14,375 nucleotides of DNA from Halobacteriaceae archaeon Tc-Br11_E2g27 (GCA_001564135.1 LKNH01000035.1:1-14375), one strand, 5' to 3'. Positions 1-7,466 are shown, numbered from the stretch's first letter. The notes: a model not told the origin generated them from the sequence alone. Numbers and translations: made by a program.

Positions 1-10
1 GGGCAGGTTT

Positions 11-232
11 TCAATCAGCGCCAACTGGCTGTGCGCCGCCAGCGGATTCGACGGAGACGACCGATGCTTCGGTTTCTCCTTCGTGAACTTCTTCGCTGTT
101 CTCTGCACCGAGTTTGCTCTTGACGAGCGTCTGCTCTACCGATTCGACGGTCCGTTCGAGGTCATCAACTGTTGTTCGCAACTCGTTTAGCTCGCGGTCA
201 ATCTCTGCACGAAGTTCTGCGGCCTGGTTCAT
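11..232 (-). CDS. Small acidic coiled-coil protein, haloarchaeal, function unknown
   Basis: A 73-residue protein read from ATG at 232-230; a TTG two codons upstream would give 75 residues, and ATG is preferred. Residues 4-40 form a predicted amphipathic helix with regularly spaced Leu/Val/Ile and many charged residues (AELRAEIDRELNELR, then DDLERTVESVEQTL), typical of a short dimeric coiled coil. The tail, about residues 42-73, is Glu/Ser/Gly/Val-rich and probably disordered. There is no membrane segment, no cysteine and no catalytic motif. The stop codon (TCA on the plus strand, 11-13) is inside the window, so the gene is complete. It diverges from tiaS across about 160 bases. I cannot assign a function. 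Small haloarchaeal coiled-coil proteins of this kind are usually annotated as hypothetical or bZIP-like. Confidence 0.75.
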   Translation of the reverse strand: MNQAAELRAEIDRELNELRTTVDDLERTVESVEQTLVKSKLGAENSEEVHEGETEASVVSVESAGGAQPVGAD

Positions 233-289
233 ACTCAACCCATTGCTCTCCGTTCCCCTGTATTCTGTACCAACTTAGTTACCACAAAA

Positions 290-299
290 ACAAATTTGT
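290..299. promoter_or_regulatory. Perfect 10-base AT palindrome between divergent genes
   Basis: ACAAATTTGT is a perfect palindrome in the intergenic region between the coiled-coil gene (minus) and tiaS (plus). It lies in an A-rich stretch (281-310) and could be a regulator site or part of a promoter. A site this short can occur by chance, so the role is inference. Confidence 0.25.
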
Positions 300-391
300 G
301 TACATAATTGGTTAGGTGGCACAATCTCGCTCATCGAAACACCCCGCCGTCCGTCGAAAGCGGTTAGTGTCGTTCCCAGCTAGCACAGCCA

Positions 392-1657
392 GTGACGGTC
401 ATTGGAATCGATGACACGGATTCACGCGAACTGGGGATGTGTACCACCTACGTCGCAAGCCAGCTGGCAGCGGAGGTCGCGGCGTCAGGTGCCGCCGTTG
501 AGCGGACGCTTCTCGTTCGGCTGAATCCGGCCGTCGAACACAAAACCCGTGGGAACGCTGCGCTGGCAATTCATACCGATATGTCTCCCGAAAGGGCAGT
601 TTCGATTGCACGAGACAAACTGACACTCGCCGAAACGGGCGACGAGCGAACGAACCCTGGGCTTGTCGTTGCACCGGGACAACCGGGAGCTATCGATGAA
701 TCGGTCACAGCTTTCGCACAACAGGCTATGCAGGACTACTGCACGCGAGAGGAGGCTCACAGCATCTGTCGAGCCGCCGAATTTCACACCGAGACTCGAG
801 GGAACGGTCGCGGGCTTATTGGGGCCCTCGCGGCAGTCGGCGCATGGACAGCCTTCGACTCGTGGACGTACGAATGCATCTCCTACCGCGAACCCGACCG
901 CTGGGGAACTGAACGAACCGTCGACCGGGAGTCGGTCAGACGTGCCGCGGATGAATACTATCCGTCAGTCTGGGATACTATCGACCGTGTCGAGAATGTG
1001 GCAGTCTGTGTCCCACGAACGCCGTGTCCGATACTGTATGGCATCCGCGGTGATGACCCTGATGCAGTCCGGGCCGTCTCGGATGCAATTGAGAGCGAAC
1101 CGGTCGCTCACCGACGGCTGTTCCACACGAACCAGGGGACTGACAGCCACCTCCAATCTGCTGCCCTCCAATCCGTCGAGAACGGCTACTCCTATCGTGT
1201 CGATGTAACGGTCGACACTGAGCCAACGACTCGTGCAGGTGGACACGTCTTTTTCACAATAACCGATGGTGAAAATACCTGCCAAGCGGCGGCGTTTGAG
1301 CCAACGAAACGGTTCCGTGACCACGTTCGCAAACTCCGCGTCGGTGACGAGATTACTGCCTGTGGCGAAGTGCAAGATGGAACGCTCAAACTGGAGAAAT
1401 TCGCGGTTCGAAATCAGGTCAGAACCGAACGGGTCAACCCAGCGTGTCCGGATTGCGGCCGGTCGATGAAATCTGCCGGCCGAAACGCTGGATATCGGTG
1501 TCGGGCCTGCAAGACGAGCGCGGACAACAAAGCGGAGAAAGCTATCGAGCGAACGCTCGAACCGGGCTGGTACGAGGTCCCGCCGTGTGCGCGTCGACAC
1601 ATTGCAAAACCACTTATCCGTGGTGGGTTCAATGCCCCAGTTCACCCCGAGCGCTGA
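392..1657 (+). CDS. tiaS: tRNA(Ile2) 2-agmatinylcytidine synthetase TiaS
   Basis: TiaS uses ATP and agmatine to convert C34 of the CAU-anticodon tRNA-Ile into agmatidine, so the tRNA reads AUA rather than AUG. It is a cytoplasmic, archaea-specific enzyme. The 421-residue length is normal for the family. Visible marks are the N-terminal GIDDTDS (5-11), KTRGNAA (51-57), the Gly-rich segment around ETRGNGRGLIGALAAVG (134-150), FHTNQGTDSHL (244-254), an OB-fold-like stretch at about 270-342, and a C-terminal zinc ribbon C352-x2-C355 ... C370-x2-C373. The start is GTG at 392 because the family's conserved N terminus (VIGIDDTD) begins right there and no usable ATG precedes it. There is no clear Shine-Dalgarno; a weak TATA-like GGTTAG lies about 30 bases upstream, consistent with a leaderless transcript. 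The downstream gene is convergent, with only 8 bases between stops. Confidence 0.96.
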   Translation: MTVIGIDDTDSRELGMCTTYVASQLAAEVAASGAAVERTLLVRLNPAVEHKTRGNAALAIHTDMSPERAVSIARDKLTLAETGDERTNPGLVVAPGQPGAIDESVTAFAQQAMQDYCTREEAHSICRAAEFHTETRGNGRGLIGALAAVGAWTAFDSWTYECISYREPDRWGTERTVDRESVRRAADEYYPSVWDTIDRVENVAVCVPRTPCPILYGIRGDDPDAVRAVSDAIESEPVAHRRLFHTNQGTDSHLQSAALQSVENGYSYRVDVTVDTEPTTRAGGHVFFTITDGENTCQAAAFEPTKRFRDHVRKLRVGDEITACGEVQDGTLKLEKFAVRNQVRTERVNPACPDCGRSMKSAGRNAGYRCRACKTSADNKAEKAIERTLEPGWYEVPPCARRHIAKPLIRGGFNAPVHPER

Positions 1658-1665
1658 GAGCTGTA

Positions 1666-1986
1666 CTAGTTGTCCTCTGACACTCGATTAGCAAATAGCT
1701 CGCCAAATTCAACCGCCGCCTTATACACATCGCTGTCAGCGTTGAGCACAAATTGCGCTTCGGACTGGTCGTCGCCATCATCGACGCGGTCGAGGACGCC
1801 GGCAGTTTCGAGCTGGTCGAACGTATCGACGAGATAGAGCGTCTTCAGTGGGATATCTGCAGCGGTGGCGAGTTCGGAGCGAGCGTACGTTTCGTCGGGC
1901 TCGAGCGAGAGAAGTCCCGCAACGACTGCCGCTGCTTCCTCCTCGGCTGCCAACTTTTCCCATCCATCTACGGCGTCTGCTGTCAT
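1666..1986 (-). CDS. Small winged-helix-like protein, haloarchaeal, function unknown
   Basis: A 106-residue acidic protein. Residues 13-70 read like a winged helix-turn-helix: a helix AAAVVAGLLSL (18-28), a YARSELATAADIPLKTLYLVDTF stretch (34-56) resembling the HTH helices, and DQLETAGVLDRVDD (57-70) leading to a wing (QFVLNAD, 78-84). The C-terminal helix (85-100) could mediate dimerisation. There is no ligand or metal motif. The TATA element on the minus strand at 2015-2010 sits about 27 bases before the ATG (1986-1984), so the transcript is probably leaderless and separate from the DUF502 gene upstream. The 3' end is convergent with tiaS and leaves 8 bases between stops. It may be a DNA-binding regulator, but charge and length also fit a protein-interaction domain. 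The family is not identified. Confidence 0.75.
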   Translation of the reverse strand: MTADAVDGWEKLAAEEEAAAVVAGLLSLEPDETYARSELATAADIPLKTLYLVDTFDQLETAGVLDRVDDGDDQSEAQFVLNADSDVYKAAVEFGELFANRVSEDN

Positions 1987-2009
1987 GACCGAAGTTTGCT
2001 ATCGGTCGG

Positions 2010-2015
2010 TATAAA
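2010..2015 (-). promoter_or_regulatory. TATA element of the small winged-helix gene
   Basis: The minus strand reads TTTATA here, centred about 27 bases upstream of the ATG at 1986-1984. This spacing predicts transcription starting at or next to the start codon, the usual haloarchaeal leaderless arrangement. Confidence 0.6.
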
Positions 2016-2047
2016 TCAGGTGGGGTTTCGTGTCGGTAAAAGAGACC

Positions 2048-2827
2048 TCACGACGAGGGAGACTCATCCGGGCGGTCGCTGTCAGTCGATTGTTGCCCCT
2101 CGATATCACCGTTAGAGGCATCTGTCTCGGCATTGCCTTCAGATTCGCCCGTCTGGTCTAACCGGTCAGGGGTGGAGTCGGAAATTTCGTTAAATCCAAC
2201 TTCACCGGCTTGGTTTCTTCGGGAACCGCTGTCGAACAGTTCGCTAACGGACTTGTCTTCTTTGTCGCCGAATCCGGCACTCAACAGCCGTGTGAGGGCG
2301 TCCTCAACGCTATCATCAATCTCTACGTAGCGGTCTTCTTCGACTTCGATGACGAACCCGGTGGTAATATTGGGTGCTGTCGGCATAAATAGAATTTCTC
2401 GCCCATCGGGGGCTTTTTTCCCCGTCTTAAATGCGGTCATTCGTAACCCGTCCCACACTTCCAATCTGACTGGGGTTTGTAACTCATCCGTCCCGGAAAG
2501 TGCCGTCTCGATTGCCATCTTCGAGGCGTTGTAAATAACCCGTAAGCCAGGGAGTTGATTCATCAGGTCGTCGAGTGCTGTTTCGACGATTGACCCGAGT
2601 GCCGTCCGCATTAGATAGCCCACAGAGAAGACCATGAGGACGAAAATCGTGAGCGTAAACAGGACCCGAAGCGGCTCAACTGGGATACCGTACATCTCGG
2701 CAAGCGGGTCGATGGGAACCGGAATTCGTGTGAGGTAGCCGTATATCCACGCAAGGAAAATGAGCGTCACCAACAGAGGGACGAGGATGATGAGACCGCT
2801 CGCAAAATCCCGCTTCCATGTAGCCAT
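2048..2827 (-). CDS. DUF502 family membrane protein with long acidic tail
   Basis: A 259-residue membrane protein. Two hydrophobic segments are clear, residues 9-31 (GLIILVPLLVTLIFLAW) and about 52-73 (RVLFTLTIFVLMVFSVGYLM). The conserved DUF502 core follows: LPGLRVIYNASKMAIETAL (92-110) and FMPTAPNITTGFVI (147-160), which matches the family's characteristic PTxPNxTxGF motif. DUF502 proteins occur in bacteria, archaea and plants (the plant LIKE COV proteins); their biochemical role is not established. Beyond about residue 195 there is a disordered tail of about 60 residues rich in Asp, Glu, Ser and Gly, probably a haloarchaeal addition. The ATG at 2827-2825 is directly followed by MATWKRDFASGL, the usual basic lead-in to TM1. 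It shares orientation with the MFS gene but is separated by about 180 bases, so it probably has its own promoter. Confidence 0.88.
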   Translation of the reverse strand: MATWKRDFASGLIILVPLLVTLIFLAWIYGYLTRIPVPIDPLAEMYGIPVEPLRVLFTLTIFVLMVFSVGYLMRTALGSIVETALDDLMNQLPGLRVIYNASKMAIETALSGTDELQTPVRLEVWDGLRMTAFKTGKKAPDGREILFMPTAPNITTGFVIEVEEDRYVEIDDSVEDALTRLLSAGFGDKEDKSVSELFDSGSRRNQAGEVGFNEISDSTPDRLDQTGESEGNAETDASNGDIEGQQSTDSDRPDESPSS

Positions 2828-3009
2828 ATGTTTTCGTTATGACCAGCCACCTAATGAGTCCTTTTGTTCGAGGGACACGTTTTACCCCGGTAGGACGGCC
2901 TTACTGCGGTAGAGAGCGGTTGTTAACTGATAGCTGTGCTGGCTCGACGAGCTTCCATAGACTCATTGTCGTTTAACTGTCTCGGCCTTTCGGCTTTCGT
3001 TCAATTCCC

Positions 3010-4347
3010 TCACGCATACGCTTCGAACTCTCGGCCGAACAGGAGGAAATAGATGGTCCCCACAAGCCCGATAGCGGTTGCAATCCCGAAGGCCGCCGGT
3101 TCACTCCCGGCATAGGAGAGGTCGGTGAGTGGAATCGAGAACCCCCCATAAATTGCACCACCGAGTGCGGCACTGGGAATGACAATGGTGTTGCGAAGCA
3201 GATAATACGAGCCAGCAACCCGACCGCCGGTATCCCGTTCAGCTGGGCCGACGATGAGGGCTTTGTGTGCGGGCAAGCCGGCAAATCGGAGCCCGGAGTA
3301 CGCGAACAACAGCAGGATAATGCCTGCACTCTCTGGTGCGCTGATGAGCAAGACTGGAAAGAGCGCATACACTGAAAACCCAAACGCGACGACCGGTTTC
3401 AACCCGACAGATTCGGCAAGCTTGGCGGCGACCGGCATCGAAACGAGTGCGACGAGCATCTCCACGGCGAGCAAGACGCCGAAAAAGACTGCCGGTTCAA
3501 GGGTCACTGCACCGAGGTCAAGAGCCACTCCTAGAAAGTCGACGACGACGATGACAAAAAAGACGTAGACCATTCCGTTTCCAAACCGGACGAGCGTATC
3601 CGCAACCAAGAGCGGGCGAAGCTCCGGTGGGAGCTGTTTGAGGTCCTGTCGAATCTCATCGAAGCCCTCGAACGATTTACCGATGGTGGTATCTTCCGGC
3701 TCGTACAGTACATGTTGTGCGAGCGTTGCAATAACGCCAAAGACAACAGCGATAGCGAGAATTACCTGAAAGCCGACGGTAAAATCGACAAACAGGTACA
3801 GGACGAAAGCGGCAATCAATGGGCCGATGAGAAAGGCGGTCCGTCGGAAGACTTCCGTGCTTGCAAACCCGCGAGCTAACTTGGACGGTGGAACCGATTG
3901 TTTGACGATTGCGTACGTCGCGCCGAGACCGAACGATTTCCACGCCTGTGCAAGAAAGAGGCCGACGAATATCCAGAACCAGGGTTCGATGGTGACGCCT
4001 GCGACGGAGACTGTGCCCATCGCTGGGGCAACGAGCCAGAAGAAAAACCCGAGGCTGGAGAGCAGACCAAACAGCGTCAGCGAATACCGTGAGCCAATGC
4101 GGTCAGACAGTGCGCCACCAGGATATGGATAGACTGCACCGATGATGTTCTGAACCGTTCCGAACAACCCGATAACGAGCGCAGTCGCACCCAGCACGTT
4201 CAGATACTCGGGAATATACCGGGAGGTCATCTGGAAGCCGAGGCTGAACGCGAACATCGAAATTGACAGGACGAGCACGTCCTGCTCGAAGGAGAAAAAC
4301 TGCCGGAACGGGTCAAGAAGGTCAGGGGAGTCGGTCTTTTCACTCAT
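3010..4347 (-). CDS. Major facilitator superfamily transporter
   Basis: A 445-residue polytopic membrane protein with about 12 predicted membrane helices in two six-helix halves. The diagnostic MFS motif A is in the loop after TM2: GGALSDRIGSR (77-87). A charged central cytoplasmic loop (YEPEDTTIGKSFEGFDEIRQDL, about 216-238) separates the halves. The N terminus (1-20) is short, acidic and cytoplasmic, and the C terminus ends soon after the last helix (FGREFEAYA). The substrate cannot be read from sequence; drug efflux, sugar or organic-anion transport are all possible. The gene diverges from the HAD phosphatase across 279 bases holding a large inverted repeat, so the two may be co-regulated. 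Minus-strand TATA-like sequences are present in the IR arm (near 4486) and near 4410. The start is the ATG at 4347-4345, which gives a normal-length N terminus. Confidence 0.9.
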   Translation of the reverse strand: MSEKTDSPDLLDPFRQFFSFEQDVLVLSISMFAFSLGFQMTSRYIPEYLNVLGATALVIGLFGTVQNIIGAVYPYPGGALSDRIGSRYSLTLFGLLSSLGFFFWLVAPAMGTVSVAGVTIEPWFWIFVGLFLAQAWKSFGLGATYAIVKQSVPPSKLARGFASTEVFRRTAFLIGPLIAAFVLYLFVDFTVGFQVILAIAVVFGVIATLAQHVLYEPEDTTIGKSFEGFDEIRQDLKQLPPELRPLLVADTLVRFGNGMVYVFFVIVVVDFLGVALDLGAVTLEPAVFFGVLLAVEMLVALVSMPVAAKLAESVGLKPVVAFGFSVYALFPVLLISAPESAGIILLLFAYSGLRFAGLPAHKALIVGPAERDTGGRVAGSYYLLRNTIVIPSAALGGAIYGGFSIPLTDLSYAGSEPAAFGIATAIGLVGTIYFLLFGREFEAYA

Positions 4348-4482
4348 CTGTCTTCACCGTATTTGAATGGCAAGAACAGCACGATGGGGCCTGCAAGCGG
4401 ATACAAAGATTCGCTTTGAGGTGGGGACGGACCGCCTACCATACGCCCACAATTCGGAACGGCGTGTATTGTAACTGTGGAC

Positions 4483-4564
4483 TATACCGGTCGACGGAAG
4501 CTGTGATAGATTCGTCACCACCCGTCCTGCGTGAGAACTATCAATTGTTCCGTCGACCGGTATA
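4483..4564. repeat. 27-base-arm inverted repeat in a divergent promoter region
   Basis: The left arm 4483-4509 and right arm 4538-4564 are reverse complements. The outer 17 bases match perfectly (TATACCGGTCGACGGAA, 4483-4499 against 4548-4564). Then come four unpaired positions and an inner 6-base match (TGATAG at 4504-4509 against 4538-4543). The spacer is 28 bases. Read outward, each arm ends in CCGGTATA, a plausible TATA element pointing toward the MFS gene on one side and the HAD gene on the other. Possible roles are a bidirectional operator-promoter, a structured RNA of about 80 bases, or a relic of a small element. The symmetry is seen directly; the role is inference. Confidence 0.7.
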
Positions 4565-4573
4565 ACCTCCCCC

Positions 4574-4626
4574 TGTACAAACCCACACCCAAACACCGTT
4601 GATGGTGGACACTGTACACCTGTACA
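4574..4626. promoter_or_regulatory. TGTACA cluster and imperfect palindrome before the HAD gene
   Basis: The palindromic hexamer TGTACA occurs three times in 53 bases (4574-4579, 4613-4618, 4621-4626), the last touching the ATG at 4627. The two outer copies sit in an identical CCTGTACAA context. GGTGGACACTGTACACC (4604-4620) is a 17-base palindrome with one mismatched pair. This looks like an operator that could block initiation at the HAD gene. No binding protein can be named. Confidence 0.4.
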
Positions 4627-5289
4627 ATGAGTCAGTACGACGTGGTCATCTTTGATATGGATGGGGTATTGTTGCAAGGGGCAACATCACTCCCTGCGGT
4701 CTATCAGGAGGCTGCAGTTGCAGCCCTTGACTCGTGCGGTTGTAACCCGACGGAAGCACAAAAACGACGAATTGGCAAGTACCATTACGACGAACAGTTC
4801 GTCTCGTGCTGCCAGGAACTCGGGGTTGAACCGCAGGCGCTTTGGGAGGCGAGAGAACGGTTTGCAGACGAGTTTGCAATCGAGTGGTTACAGGACGGCT
4901 CACGCAAGCCGTATCCGGATACCGACATACTGACAGACAGTTCGCTCTTGCTTGCAATTGTCTCGAATAATCGCAACCGGACGGTACAGTTTGTCGCAGA
5001 TGAGCTACTGACTGCTGAGTTCGAACCTGTCATCGGTCGTGCCCAGACAGTCGAGGGATTCAAACGACGAAAGCCGGAGCCGTATTATCTCCACCAAGCG
5101 CTTGACCGACTGGATACGAACAACGCACTGTACGTGGGTGACCGGGGGGCCGATATCGAGGCTGCACACCGTGCCGGCATTGACGGAGCGTTCATCCGTC
5201 GGGAGCATAACGAAAATATCATGCCCGAGCCGGTCCCTGAATACGACGTTTCAGGACTTGGAGAGTTGCTTGAGGCAGTCGAACAATAG
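4627..5289 (+). CDS. HAD superfamily phosphatase (subfamily IA-like)
   Basis: A 220-residue hydrolase with all four HAD motifs. Motif I is FDMDGV, with nucleophile D10 and acid/base D12. Motif II is VSNN (Ser113). Motif III is the lysine in KRRKPEP (K149 most likely). Motif IV is YVGDRGADIEAA (D172, D176, binding Mg2+). The helical cap between motifs I and II (about 18-95) fits type C1, as in phosphoglycolate phosphatase or beta-phosphoglucomutase. It is cytoplasmic and probably removes phosphate from a small metabolite; the substrate cannot be told from sequence. The start is ATG at 4627, placing motif I at the usual position near residue 10. There is no Shine-Dalgarno. The upstream TGTACA cluster and divergent MFS gene suggest co-regulation, perhaps uptake followed by dephosphorylation, which is speculative. 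Confidence 0.92.
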   Translation: MSQYDVVIFDMDGVLLQGATSLPAVYQEAAVAALDSCGCNPTEAQKRRIGKYHYDEQFVSCCQELGVEPQALWEARERFADEFAIEWLQDGSRKPYPDTDILTDSSLLLAIVSNNRNRTVQFVADELLTAEFEPVIGRAQTVEGFKRRKPEPYYLHQALDRLDTNNALYVGDRGADIEAAHRAGIDGAFIRREHNENIMPEPVPEYDVSGLGELLEAVEQ

Positions 5290-5401
5290 CAGATGACTGT
5301 GTCGCCGGGTCGACCCGTAGGCTTATCACACTCACCACTCCGCGTTTCAGAGTCAGAAACTCGGACGTGCTTCTTAGGGTGGTTCTCACGAACGAAGCCG
5401 T

Positions 5402-6340
5402 ATGGCAACAGGACTCCGTTCCCGGCGGGTGCAACTCGCCGTTGTTATCGTGATTGCCATCGGTGCCGGGGTGCTTGCTGCCCCACAGGTAATGGGACTG
5501 GCTGACGACGACGAGTATGTCGCCGTCGTCGAAGTTCCGGAACTCATCGATGCGAACGGTGCACAGGCTGTCGAAGATGACTTGCGCGAAGCCCGACACA
5601 ACGACTCCATCGAGGCAGTCGTCCTGGAAGTTGATAGCGGCGGCGGGCTTCCTGCTGAAAGCGAGCGAATCAGTACAGCGGTCGACCGCACCGCACAGGA
5701 GATGCCGGTGATTGCGGCTGTTGATTCCCTCGGTGCGTCGGGTGCCTACCTCTCGATGGCTCCTGCCGACGAGATTTATGTCTCGCCATCCTCGCAAGCA
5801 GTTGGTAGCGTTGGCGTTGTCTCGAACATCGGGCCGACCCCGCTAGCGCCCGACGAGACGACGACCGGACCGAACAAGCAGGCACAGGACCCGGACACTA
5901 CGCGGGCAGAACAGCAGTTGCTTGCTGACCTCTTTCTCGAAGCTGTGCTTGAACACCGCGGTGATGAAATCGAGTTGAGTCCCGACGAGATAGCACGCGC
6001 AAACGTCTACATCGGGACCGAAGCAGTCGAGAACGGCTTCGCCGATGAGCTTGGCTTCGTTGACGACGCAATCGGAGATGTCGCAGACGAGGCGGGCCTC
6101 AGCTCCTACGATGTCGTTCGAACGGAGAGAGAGATGGCTACTGACCCGCTCATGCTGTTTGGGAATGCTGGTGAAGAACACGAACCCGGTGGGGAGATGA
6201 GTGTCTCCTTCGACGCGGCAAATCACCTTGCCGTTGCCCCACAGGTGCTCAACTCGATTGACGACGTGAACGCAACCTTCGAGCATAGCGGCGACCCACC
6301 TGTCGAGGAAGCCGACACCGGAGGTGATGGCGATGAATAA
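5402..6340 (+). CDS. sppA: S49 family peptidase, SppA-like, membrane-anchored
   Basis: A 312-residue serine peptidase of the signal-peptide-peptidase A (S49) family, which in other organisms cleaves leftover signal peptides or membrane-proximal substrates outside the membrane using a Ser/Lys dyad. One N-terminal membrane anchor is visible (about 10-32). DSGGG (78-82) matches the family's oxyanion/ClpP-fold motif. The nucleophile is S113 in LGASGAYLSMAPADEIY. The general base is K159 in TTGPNKQAQD, 46 residues on; in the Bacillus and Thermoplasma enzymes the Ser-Lys distance is 52. K159 is the only lysine in the whole protein. NVYIGTEAVENGFADELG (201-218) matches the conserved GxxYxGxxAxxxGLxDxxG block. 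A tail from about 255 is acidic. Its stop overlaps the next start by 8 bases, so the two are co-translated. The nearest TATA-like element (TTCTTAG, 5371-5377) would give a leaderless transcript. Confidence 0.88.
   Translation: MATGLRSRRVQLAVVIVIAIGAGVLAAPQVMGLADDDEYVAVVEVPELIDANGAQAVEDDLREARHNDSIEAVVLEVDSGGGLPAESERISTAVDRTAQEMPVIAAVDSLGASGAYLSMAPADEIYVSPSSQAVGSVGVVSNIGPTPLAPDETTTGPNKQAQDPDTTRAEQQLLADLFLEAVLEHRGDEIELSPDEIARANVYIGTEAVENGFADELGFVDDAIGDVADEAGLSSYDVVRTEREMATDPLMLFGNAGEEHEPGGEMSVSFDAANHLAVAPQVLNSIDDVNATFEHSGDPPVEEADTGGDGDE
6320..6326 (+). promoter_or_regulatory. Strong Shine-Dalgarno inside the end of the S49 gene
   Basis: GGAGGTG is a near-perfect match to the 16S rRNA 3' end, located in the last codons of the peptidase gene and 6 bases before the ATG at 6333. 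It decides the start of the downstream gene: GTG 6324 and ATG 6327 overlap the site itself and cannot use it. Most genes in this window lack such a site, so this one marks translational coupling. Confidence 0.75.
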
Positions 6341-7466
6341 CCTTGCTCGTCTCGCAGGCGTGTTTGTGCTGGCCTTTGGGATTACAGTTGGGATTGCCTT
6401 CGTCGGAGGGCTCATCCTCGCTGAGGGAACTCCGGAAAACCCAGATGTAGACAGAGAGCATCTGGCGTTCGATAACGTCGCACCGGGAGATGTCCAGACT
6501 GACAGCGCTGTCGAGATGGACAGCGATGAACCGGAGAATACGGTCGTGATTCAGTTGGGTGCGCCTACTGCTGACCCAATTCAAGACCCGCTTCTTGGTA
6601 TCACTGAGGCTCCATCCCTTGCTCAGACAAGCTCTGTCGTGGGTGAGGAGTCGGTAACACCGTTGGTCAACGCGCTCCTTGAACAGGGACACGATATTGA
6701 GTTTGCTGCGAGCGGAGGGCAGGACCCTGTCGGGCAGCCGGGAATGACTGATGGCCAGCCGTCGCCGCTTTCCGACCAACTTGCCGACGCTGATGCGTTC
6801 ATAACGTTCGAACCCGGACTGCTTTCGGATGCTGAGACTGAGGCCGTTTCGGAGTTTGCTGAGGCCGGTGGCCGCACCGTTATCGCTGCCGATCCGGGGA
6901 GTCCGGCTGATGCTTCCGTGGTTGGTTCGTCACACGGACTGTTTGTCGAGTCAGGTTTCCTCTTCAACATGGCGGAAAACGATAACAACTATCTGAGCAT
7001 CTTTGCGGAGCCGAGCGGCCAATCGGAACTGACAGCGGGTGTCGATGAGGCGGTGTTCCGAACGGCAGCGCCAGTCGGGACAACTGACGGAGCGCCGGCG
7101 TTTGTCACTGATGAGGGAACTGAGCGGTCCGTTGACGGCGAAACCGACAGCTACGGCGTGGCTGCCGTTAACGGCGATATGGCGATGATTGGCGATTCAA
7201 GCTTTCTGATTCCGGAAAATGCCAACGCTGCGGATAACAGCGTTCTTATCGGTAATCTTGCTGACTTTCTCGTGACTGGTGACATCGATGAGGAAGCGTT
7301 TGAGCCCGATATTCCTGACGAGCCAGTACCGCCCGCTGAGCCAATCCCGCCTGAAGAACCACCGGAAAACGATGTGCCTGATGATGAGGATGCTCCCGAA
7401 GACGATGAGTTCCCGGAGGACGATGAGTTCCCGGAGGACGATGAATTCCCGGAAGATGATGAATAG
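6333..7466 (+). CDS. DUF4350-like membrane-anchored extracytoplasmic protein with acidic repeat tail
   Basis: A 377-residue protein starting at ATG 6333, chosen for its spacing from the Shine-Dalgarno at 6320-6326. One N-terminal signal-anchor (about 6-30, VFVLAFGITVGIAFVGGLIL) is followed by a soluble domain. Segments LSDQLADADAFITFEPGLLS and AVSEFAEAGGRTVIAADPG resemble the DUF4350 / GATase-like Rossmann fold (a domain that decides whether a flag or path is set, found beside transport and peptidase genes); no catalytic cysteine is present. The C terminus is Pro/Glu/Asp-rich and ends in four PEDDEF-type units (7395-7463). The protein has no lysine and no cysteine. Coupling to the S49 gene by an 8-base overlap implies a fixed ratio and perhaps a complex at the outer membrane face. 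Function is unknown; it could be an adaptor or substrate-binding partner of the peptidase. Confidence 0.7.
   Translation: MNNLARLAGVFVLAFGITVGIAFVGGLILAEGTPENPDVDREHLAFDNVAPGDVQTDSAVEMDSDEPENTVVIQLGAPTADPIQDPLLGITEAPSLAQTSSVVGEESVTPLVNALLEQGHDIEFAASGGQDPVGQPGMTDGQPSPLSDQLADADAFITFEPGLLSDAETEAVSEFAEAGGRTVIAADPGSPADASVVGSSHGLFVESGFLFNMAENDNNYLSIFAEPSGQSELTAGVDEAVFRTAAPVGTTDGAPAFVTDEGTERSVDGETDSYGVAAVNGDMAMIGDSSFLIPENANAADNSVLIGNLADFLVTGDIDEEAFEPDIPDEPVPPAEPIPPEEPPENDVPDDEDAPEDDEFPEDDEFPEDDEFPEDDE
7395..7463 (+). repeat. Tandem 18-base repeat coding PEDDEF
   Basis: Four units of 18 bases (starting at 7395, 7413, 7431 and 7449; the last is cut short by the stop codon) encode PEDDEF, PEDDEF, PEDDEF, PEDDE. 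The second and third units are nearly identical at the DNA level and the first and last have diverged synonymously, so the array probably grew by slippage. The tail is highly acidic. Confidence 0.85.

Noticed and set aside
965..1645. 226-residue minus-strand reading frame
   Set aside because: It lies inside tiaS on the opposite strand. The tiaS frame has clear family motifs; this one has none.
2901..2966. 21-codon minus-strand mini-ORF (MSLWKLVEP...) between the MFS and DUF502 genes
   Set aside because: Too short to judge, with no properly spaced TATA or Shine-Dalgarno.
4483..4564. Miniature transposable element with terminal inverted repeats
   Set aside because: The internal spacer is only 28 bases and the flanks share just a 2-base AC, so no convincing target duplication. 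A regulatory role fits better.
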